This document shows positions 5,403 to 10,630 of a stretch of 10,630 bases of DNA, piece after piece (within the stretch, counting starts at the first letter, position 1; every line of letters starts with the position of its first letter). The DNA is from Bryobacteraceae bacterium (GTDB lineage Bacteria > Acidobacteriota > Terriglobia > Bryobacterales > Bryobacteraceae). Below the pieces are notes generated by a model. That model did no database searches and was not told the origin of the DNA. It saw only the letters and a list, made by a program, of their open reading frames with translations. Both the position numbers and the translations under genes were made by a program. The stretch lies in contig JANXXV010000016.1 in assembly GCA_025350445.1 (NCBI GenBank), positions 1-10,630 on the forward strand. The letters run 5' to 3'.

Positions 5403-7061
5403 ATGCATCTCCGAATTATTGCACTCCTCACAGCCGCGTCCATGCTCCTATGCGCGCAAACCGTGCCGCCCATGCCCGCCACGGTGATTCACGAAGCCAA
5501 CATCGAATACTCAAACGTCGGTGGCAAGGTGGAGATGGACATCGTACGGCCCCGCGCCGAGTCCGCCGAACCGCGCCCTGTGGTATTGCTGATTCATGGT
5601 GGAGGTTTCCGCGCCGGCAATCGCCAGAGTTACCTTCCCGAAGCCATTCGTCTGGCCGAGCGCGGCTACGTTGCGGCCACCGCTAGTTATCGCCTGGCTC
5701 CACGAAATCAATTCCCCGCGCCGGTGCATGACGTCAAGGCCGCCGTCCGCTTCCTGCGCGCCAACGCCGCGAAATACGGCATCGACAGCGAACGCATAGG
5801 CGTAATGGGCGGCAGTGCCGGCGGCCACCTGGTGCTGTTTCTGGGCCTCACGGCCGGAGTGGATGAGTTCGAAGGCTCGGGTCCCAACCGCCAGTTCTCC
5901 AGCAAGGTTTCCTGTGTCGTCGATTACTACGGACCAACCGACTTCACGCAATCGTATTCCAAGAGCGTGGACGCCGCGCAAGTGTTGCCGCAATTTCTGG
6001 GTGGCGATCTGGACCATGCCCGGCCTGCTCACATTCGCGCGAGTCCGCTGAATTGGGTCACTCCGAACGCAGCGCCGACACTGATCATCCACGGCACCAA
6101 GGACGCCTATGTTGCCTACGAACAGTCTTCCTGGCTACTCGAGCGCTTGCTCAACGCAGGCGTACAGGCGGAACTCGAAACCATCTCAGGCGCAGGGCAC
6201 GGATTCAAAGGCGCGGACAAAGAGAAAGCCGAACAGCGCGCATTCGCCTTCTTCGATCAGCAGTTGAAGGAGAAGATTCCGCAGCGGCGCATTCTGATTT
6301 CCGATCACGGCCCCGCCGGCGAAATCATCGCCATGGAATGGCCCTCGGGCAAAGTGTTGTGGACCAAGCCGAATGAGCGCAGCCACGATGTGCAGGCGCT
6401 GCCGAACGGGCATGTACTCTTCACCCTAGGCGCGAAAAAGTACGTGGCGGAGCTCGATCAGAACCATCGGGAAGTGTGGACGTACGGCGCGGCCGAAGGC
6501 CTTGAACATCCCCTCAGCGCACAGCGCCTGCCGAATGGGAACACGCTGATTGGCGACGCGAAGCTGGGCCGCGTCATTGAAGTAACGCCGGATAAAAAGA
6601 TCGTGTGGAAGTATGAAACGCCGGACATCGCCAACATGCGCATGCGCAACAGCCACCGCACCGATCAAGGCACCACGCTCATCGCCGTGGAAGCGGAAGC
6701 AAAAATCATTGAAGTGGATCAAGCTGGACAAATCGTGTGGCAGTGGCAGGCGCCGAACGGCAAGAATCGCCGCGCCTACCAGGCACGCCGGCTTGCCAAC
6801 GGCAACACGCTCATCTGTATTTCCGATCCCGGAGAACTGGTCGAAGTGGACCCGTCCGGCAAAGTGGTCCGCTCTATTGGAGGCACAAAGTCGGACATCA
6901 ACATGGGCTGGACGTCCGGCTTCGCGGTCTGGCCGAACGGGAATTTATTGATCTCCGATTACACCGGCAGGCGTCTGATGGAAGTAGATCCGGCCGGCAA
7001 GCTAGTCAATGAAATGCGCACCGGCGCGCGAACCGTAGCGAGTGTGGAGTTGCTGCCATGA
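5403..7061 (+). CDS. secreted alpha/beta-hydrolase esterase fused to a C-terminal beta-propeller
   Basis: A 552-residue two-domain protein. Residues 1-19 are a signal peptide (MHLRIIALLTAASMLLCAQ). Residues about 30-291 are an alpha/beta hydrolase of the BD-FAE/hormone-sensitive-lipase type: oxyanion motif HGGGF (65-69), SYRLAP (95-100), nucleophile S138 in GGSAGG, D234 in HGTKDAY and H266 in GAGHGF form a complete triad, so it should cleave a carboxyl ester, for example on a sugar or aromatic acid. Residues about 294-552 are propeller repeats of roughly 44 residues with the pattern LPNGNTLI...EVDxxGKIVW (near 330-361, 374-404, 417-448, 461-491, 507-537, plus half a blade at 297-321), resembling PQQ-like or arylsulfotransferase-type blades. 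No second signal peptide lies at the junction, so the fusion appears genuine. The stop overlaps the next start (ATGA), implying coupled translation with the FAH-family gene. Confidence 0.88.
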   Translation: MHLRIIALLTAASMLLCAQTVPPMPATVIHEANIEYSNVGGKVEMDIVRPRAESAEPRPVVLLIHGGGFRAGNRQSYLPEAIRLAERGYVAATASYRLAPRNQFPAPVHDVKAAVRFLRANAAKYGIDSERIGVMGGSAGGHLVLFLGLTAGVDEFEGSGPNRQFSSKVSCVVDYYGPTDFTQSYSKSVDAAQVLPQFLGGDLDHARPAHIRASPLNWVTPNAAPTLIIHGTKDAYVAYEQSSWLLERLLNAGVQAELETISGAGHGFKGADKEKAEQRAFAFFDQQLKEKIPQRRILISDHGPAGEIIAMEWPSGKVLWTKPNERSHDVQALPNGHVLFTLGAKKYVAELDQNHREVWTYGAAEGLEHPLSAQRLPNGNTLIGDAKLGRVIEVTPDKKIVWKYETPDIANMRMRNSHRTDQGTTLIAVEAEAKIIEVDQAGQIVWQWQAPNGKNRRAYQARRLANGNTLICISDPGELVEVDPSGKVVRSIGGTKSDINMGWTSGFAVWPNGNLLISDYTGRRLMEVDPAGKLVNEMRTGARTVASVELLP

Positions 7062-7906
7062 AAACAACAAGACGGGATTTACTAGTGGGATCGATCGCCG
7101 CCGGCGTTGCGGCCAATCAATTAGACGCCCAGAGCACTGGACTCGAAAAGTTTGTGCGCTTTCAGCACGGCTCCGCTACCTCATACGGCATCGTCACCGG
7201 TGAAACCGTGGAAGCGATTCAGGGTGATCTTTTTGGCGCCCATAAGAAGACCGGGACCAAACACAGACTCAGCGAAGTGAAACTGCTGACGCCGTGCACG
7301 CCATCGAAAGTGCTGGCCGTAGGCTTGAATTACAAGAGCCACATCGGCACGCGTAAACCGCCATCCGCGCCGGAAATCTTCTATAAGCCCATCACCTGCC
7401 TGCAGAACCCCGGCGATCCCATAATCATTCCGAAGGATTCGCAAAACACTCACTACGAAGGCGAACTCGTCATCGTCATGGGAAAAAAGGCGTCTCATAT
7501 TTCCGCCGCTGAAGCAAAATCCACCATCTTCGGTGTGTGCTGCGGGAACGATGTATCCGAGCGCGATTGGCAAGGCGGCCCGAACAAAGACTTGCAGTGG
7601 TGGCGCGCCAAGGGTGCCGACACCTTCGGCCCGTTAGGGCCAATGATCGTCCGCGGCATCGACTACGGAAACGTCATGCTGCAAACCAGATTGAACGGCG
7701 CGGTAGTGCAGAAGTCCAACACATCCGACCTGCTCTTCGATTGCCATGCGATTGTCAGCTACATCAGCCAATACGTTACTTTGGTGCCCGGCGACGTAAT
7801 CTACACCGGCACGCCCGGCAGCACTAAGAAGATGAGTCCGGCCGACGTGGTGGAAGTCGAGATCGACGGCGTTGGCATACTTCGCAATCCGATAGCCGCC
7901 GCGTGA
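7058..7906 (+). CDS. Tat-exported fumarylacetoacetate hydrolase (FAH) family protein
   Basis: A 282-residue protein. The N-terminus KTTRRDLLVGSIAAGVAA is a twin-arginine signal, so it should be exported folded. The rest matches the FAH / 2-hydroxyhepta-2,4-dienedioate isomerase family: VLAVGLNYKSHI (85-96), PEIFYKPITCLQNPGDPI (105-122), HYEGELVIVMG (132-142) with metal ligands E134 and E136, GNDVSERD (163-170) with ligand D165, AKGADTFGPLGPMI (184-197), LNGAVVQKSNTSDLLF, and PGDVIYTGTPGS (244-255). The Mg2+-site residues are all present. Members cleave or isomerise beta-diketo acids in aromatic or sugar-acid catabolism, normally in the cytoplasm, so the Tat signal is notable. The ATG overlaps the esterase stop, with GGAG 8 bases upstream, and no other in-frame ATG occurs before residue 141. 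The true substrate is unknown. Confidence 0.92.
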   Translation: MKTTRRDLLVGSIAAGVAANQLDAQSTGLEKFVRFQHGSATSYGIVTGETVEAIQGDLFGAHKKTGTKHRLSEVKLLTPCTPSKVLAVGLNYKSHIGTRKPPSAPEIFYKPITCLQNPGDPIIIPKDSQNTHYEGELVIVMGKKASHISAAEAKSTIFGVCCGNDVSERDWQGGPNKDLQWWRAKGADTFGPLGPMIVRGIDYGNVMLQTRLNGAVVQKSNTSDLLFDCHAIVSYISQYVTLVPGDVIYTGTPGSTKKMSPADVVEVEIDGVGILRNPIAAA

Positions 7907-7912
7907 CTTCGA

Positions 7913-7918
7913 TAGAAT
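7913..7918 (+). promoter_or_regulatory. -10-like element TAGAAT ahead of the cytochrome-DUF1549 gene
   Basis: TAGAAT sits in the 28-bp gap after the FAH-family gene, 16 bases before ATG 7935, as part of GATAGAAT, which also precedes the esterase gene. I see no good -35. A ribosome site AAGGG (7924-7928) follows. It may give the next gene its own transcript. Confidence 0.35.
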
Positions 7919-7934
7919 AGAAAAAGGGTATTTG

Positions 7935-10412
7935 ATGCGCACATCCGTTCTACTCGTTTTTTTTGTACTGTCCGTTCCACTCTTCGCGTCGGATCTGGCA
8001 GACGACGCCACGCTCATCTTGCAGACCAATTGCACCGGCTGCCATGGCGCGGACAAGCAGATGGGGAATCTGGATCTGCGCAGTTTGGATTCGGCGCTGG
8101 AAGGTGGCGAACGCGGTCTCGCCATAGCGCCCGGCAAGTCCGCCGAAAGCCGCCTCTACAAATTCATCGCGGGTATTGAAAAGCCGTACATGCCGCCTGG
8201 CAAGCGTCTTCCAGCCGGAGATATCGAAATCGTCCGCAAGTGGATCGACGCGGGTGCGAAGGTGAACTCTAACGATAAATCGCAAGCCAAGCCGCAAGAA
8301 GAAGCGCCGCTCATCAATACAAAGATGGAGGAGCGGATCATCACTCCACAGGACCGCCAGTATTGGGCGTTTGTCCCGCCGGCCCATCCGCCGCTTCCTC
8401 AAGTAGGCGCGGCCAATCCGGTGGATGCGTTCATTTTGGCGACACTACAAGCCAAGAAACTGAAACCCGCTCCCGCAGCCGATCGCCGCACGTTGATTCG
8501 CCGCGCGTACCTCGATCTCACAGGCCTTCCACCCACTCCGCCGAATGTGCAGGCTTTCCTGAACGACCGTTCCCCGAACGCCTTCTCAAAAGTCGTCGAA
8601 GCGTTGCTGGCCTCCCCGCATTACGGCGAACGTTGGGGTCGCCACTGGCTCGACACGGTGCGCTATGCCGATTCCGGCGGATTTGAATACGACCGCGACC
8701 GCGACAACGCCTGGCGCTATCGAGACTACGTAATCAAAGCGTTCAATGACGACAAGCCGTACAACCAGTTCGTTCAGGAACAGATCGCCGGAGATGAAAT
8801 TGCCCCCAAATCATACGAAGGCCGCATCGCCACCGGATACCTGCGGCTCGGCCTCGAGAACAACCTGAAAAACGAACAGACGCGGATGGATGAACTGGAC
8901 GACTTGGTCGCCACCACATCGAACACGTTCCTTGGCCTCACCGTAGGCTGCGCCCGTTGCCACAATCACAAGTTCGATCCCATCGCGCAGAAAGATTACT
9001 ACCGCATGCAAGCTGTTTTCTTTTCCACCAAGGCCACGGAGTATCCGTTGGTGAACGAAGAGGAGGTGAAGCGCTTCAATGCCCAACAGGCGCACGTCAC
9101 TGAGTTGCAGGTTCCCTCGAAGGCGAAGCTAACGGAAATCGAGAGGCCTTACAAAGAGAAGCTGATTGCGGAGAAAAAAAGCAAGCTGCCTGAATACGTT
9201 CTGGTCGCCTTGAAGACCCCGGCGGACAAGCGCACGGAAGGACAGAAGCTGAACGCGGAGCAAGTGGAAAAAACTCTATCCGCGGATCAGAAGGAGATCC
9301 TCGCCGTCATGCCGGAAGCAGACCTGCTGCGGCATCAGCAAGTCTCGAAGGAAATCACAGATCTGGATGAGCAACGTCCAAAGCCTTTGCCCACTGCCAT
9401 GGCGATCGCGGAAAAAGGCCGCGAGGCTCTTCCATCGCATTTTCTCTATCGCGGCAGTCCAGGCTCAAAGGGCTCGCTCATGAAGCCCGGTGTCATCGCC
9501 GCGGCCATTCAAGGAGAGTGGCAGTTCCCGGAACCTCCGGCCGATGCCACCACAACCTGGCGCCGCCGCGGACTGGCCGCGTGGATTGCCGGCGACGAAA
9601 ATCCGCTCACCGCCCGCGTCATGGTAAACCGCATCTGGCAGCATCATTTTGGCGAAGGCATCGTCAGAACGCCGAATAACTTCGGCAAGATGGGCGAACG
9701 TCCAACGCACCCGGAACTGCTCGACTGGTTGGCCACCGAATTCGTTCAGCAGCACTGGAGCATGAAAGCCATGCATCGGCTCATCATGAACTCGGAGGCC
9801 TACCAGAGAGCGAGTGACGACGTAGCCGCGAACCTTGAGATTGACGGCGAAAATCGCTACTTCTGGCGCATGCCGCGCCAACGGCTGGAAGCCGAGGGCA
9901 TCCGCGATTCCATGATGGCCGTCGCCGGAAACCTCAATCTGCAAGTTGGCGGCTCCGCGGTCCACCCATACATCGATCCAGCTCTTTTCCAGTCCAGCAG
10001 CAAGCGCACCTGGGTGGGAAAGCCGGATACCGATCCTGAGACGTGGCGTCGCGGCGTCTACGTATTCTCAAAGCGTTCCATCCCGCTGCCCATGCTGGAA
10101 GTGTTCGATAAGCCGGATTCATATGGCTCCTGCGCGCGGCGGAACCGCAGCACCATCGCCCCGCAAGCGCTCATCCTGATGAATAACAGTTTCGTCTTGA
10201 TGGAAGCGAAGATGTTCGCTGACCGTCTGCGCCGCGAGGCCGGTGGCGATCCCGCCGCACAGGCGAACCTGGCCTTTCAACTGGCGCTAAGCCGTCCCCC
10301 CAGCCACTCCGAATCCGAAACCGCGGTCAAGTTCATTCGCGGCGATGCCCAGGGTCTGATGGATTTCTGCCAGACTATTCTCAACTTGAACGAGTTTGTG
10401 TATATCCCTTGA
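7935..10412 (+). CDS. exported PSCyt1-DUF1549-DUF1553 (planctomycete-type cytochrome) protein
   Basis: An 825-residue protein with signal peptide MRTSVLLVFFVLSVPLFA. Residues about 22-110 form a PSCyt1 cytochrome c domain: haem motif CTGCH (33-37), NLDLRSLDSAL, and KPYMPPGKRL with M86 as likely axial ligand. Residues about 163-370 are DUF1549 (PSCyt2), with LIRRAYLDLTGLPPTP, HYGERWGRHWLDTVRYADSGG and a second CxxCH, CARCHNHKFDPI (339-343). A charged, probably coiled-coil stretch (about 395-480) leads to DUF1553 (PSD1, about 545-800) with NPLTARVMVNRIWQHHFGEG and RRNRSTIAPQALILMNN. The length is usual. The biochemical role of the family is unproven; it is abundant in polymer-degrading Planctomycetota and Acidobacteriota and nearly always sits next to a DUF1501 gene, as here (10 bp away). 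ATG 7935 is preferred over an adjoining TTG because AAGGG lies 6 bases upstream. Confidence 0.94.
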   Translation: MRTSVLLVFFVLSVPLFASDLADDATLILQTNCTGCHGADKQMGNLDLRSLDSALEGGERGLAIAPGKSAESRLYKFIAGIEKPYMPPGKRLPAGDIEIVRKWIDAGAKVNSNDKSQAKPQEEAPLINTKMEERIITPQDRQYWAFVPPAHPPLPQVGAANPVDAFILATLQAKKLKPAPAADRRTLIRRAYLDLTGLPPTPPNVQAFLNDRSPNAFSKVVEALLASPHYGERWGRHWLDTVRYADSGGFEYDRDRDNAWRYRDYVIKAFNDDKPYNQFVQEQIAGDEIAPKSYEGRIATGYLRLGLENNLKNEQTRMDELDDLVATTSNTFLGLTVGCARCHNHKFDPIAQKDYYRMQAVFFSTKATEYPLVNEEEVKRFNAQQAHVTELQVPSKAKLTEIERPYKEKLIAEKKSKLPEYVLVALKTPADKRTEGQKLNAEQVEKTLSADQKEILAVMPEADLLRHQQVSKEITDLDEQRPKPLPTAMAIAEKGREALPSHFLYRGSPGSKGSLMKPGVIAAAIQGEWQFPEPPADATTTWRRRGLAAWIAGDENPLTARVMVNRIWQHHFGEGIVRTPNNFGKMGERPTHPELLDWLATEFVQQHWSMKAMHRLIMNSEAYQRASDDVAANLEIDGENRYFWRMPRQRLEAEGIRDSMMAVAGNLNLQVGGSAVHPYIDPALFQSSSKRTWVGKPDTDPETWRRGVYVFSKRSIPLPMLEVFDKPDSYGSCARRNRSTIAPQALILMNNSFVLMEAKMFADRLRREAGGDPAAQANLAFQLALSRPPSHSESETAVKFIRGDAQGLMDFCQTILNLNEFVYIP

Positions 10413-10422
10413 TCAACCCACC

Positions 10423-10630
10423 ATGAACAATCGCTTTTTATCACGCAGAGAATTGTTGAACCGGGCTGGCGGCGGTATCGCAGGGCTAGCCTTCGCTGAC
10501 TTGATGCGAGGCGCCACCGCGGCTCCGGGTACATCGCTGCTGGCCGTCCGCGCGCCGCATTTTCCCGCAAAAGCCAAGGCGGTCATCTCCATCTTTTGCT
10601 ATGGCGGTGTAAGCCACGTAGATACTTTCG
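10423..10630 (+). CDS. Tat-exported DUF1501 family protein, 5' end only
   Basis: Sixty-nine codons are visible before the window ends, so the gene is partial at its 3' side. The N-terminus has a twin-arginine motif (LSRRELLNRAGGG) followed by a hydrophobic stretch (IAGLAFADLM), and then the start of the DUF1501 core: FPAKAKAVISIFCYGGVSHVDTF, equivalent to the family's usual AKxVIxLFMxGGxSHxDTF. DUF1501 proteins belong to the alkaline-phosphatase/sulfatase-like superfamily; their substrate is not established. It starts 10 bp after the DUF1549/DUF1553 gene without a clear ribosome site, and the two are the standard partner genes, probably acting together outside the cytoplasm. Confidence 0.93.
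   Translation, partial: MNNRFLSRRELLNRAGGGIAGLAFADLMRGATAAPGTSLLAVRAPHFPAKAKAVISIFCYGGVSHVDTF

Noticed and set aside
5315..5686. Frame at 5315 as a frameshifted tail of the M48-like protein
   Set aside because: It runs across the promoter region and into an out-of-frame reading of the esterase; a shifted tail cannot be excluded, but I found no motif to support it.
5511..6092. Antisense 193-codon frame under the esterase domain
   Set aside because: Shadow of the alpha/beta-hydrolase coding region; no ribosome site or recognisable domain.
6329..6960. Similar LPNGNTLI-coding DNA segments as a possible nucleotide repeat array
   Set aside because: The similarity is at protein level (propeller blades) and the DNA copies are well diverged, so I describe them as domain repeats only.

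Overview
The window looks like a chromosomal stretch from an Acidobacteriota genome, most probably a Bryobacteraceae/'Solibacter'-type member. This rests on moderately high GC, many short secreted proteins whose signal peptides end in AQ-like sites, a stand-alone TolB/PD40 propeller of a kind I associate with these genomes, and the cytochrome-DUF1549/DUF1553 plus DUF1501 gene pair shared by Acidobacteriota, Planctomycetota and Verrucomicrobiota. The assignment is inference from gene content; no rRNA or marker gene is present.

Left edge (1-237): the 5' end of a minus-strand gene for an exported haem-binding protein runs off the window at its CxxCH motif. It diverges from the plus-strand genes.

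First plus-strand run (238-4360): a DUF5009/NagX-like multi-membrane acyltransferase, a 130-residue cytosolic protein I do not recognise, a secreted PD40 beta-propeller and a secreted di-haem cytochrome c peroxidase. They are spaced 17 bp, 4 bp and a 4-bp ATGA overlap apart, so they look like one operon. Directly after the peroxidase is what seems to be the decaying head of a fifth secreted gene: its ribosome site is still there, but ATC stands where ATG is expected and the reading frame ends early.

Middle (4361-5402): a minus-strand DUF423 membrane protein lies back to back, 29 bp apart, with a short secreted M48-like protein. In the latter the metallopeptidase motif reads HQIAH, so the catalytic Glu is missing.

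Second plus-strand run (5403-10630): a secreted alpha/beta-hydrolase esterase fused to a C-terminal six-bladed-type propeller, a Tat-exported fumarylacetoacetate-hydrolase-family protein (ATGA overlap), a large exported PSCyt1-DUF1549-DUF1553 protein with two CxxCH motifs, and the start of a Tat-exported DUF1501 protein that runs off the right edge. The last two form the classical co-occurring pair. The run suggests an extracytoplasmic catabolic and redox module; its substrate cannot be read from the sequence.

Three plus-strand genes (4759, 5403, 7935) have a TAGAAT -10-like element a few bases ahead of the start codon, and two of them lack a Shine-Dalgarno sequence, suggesting leaderless or near-leaderless transcripts. 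I saw no tRNA, rRNA, insertion sequence, CRISPR array or convincing terminator hairpin.
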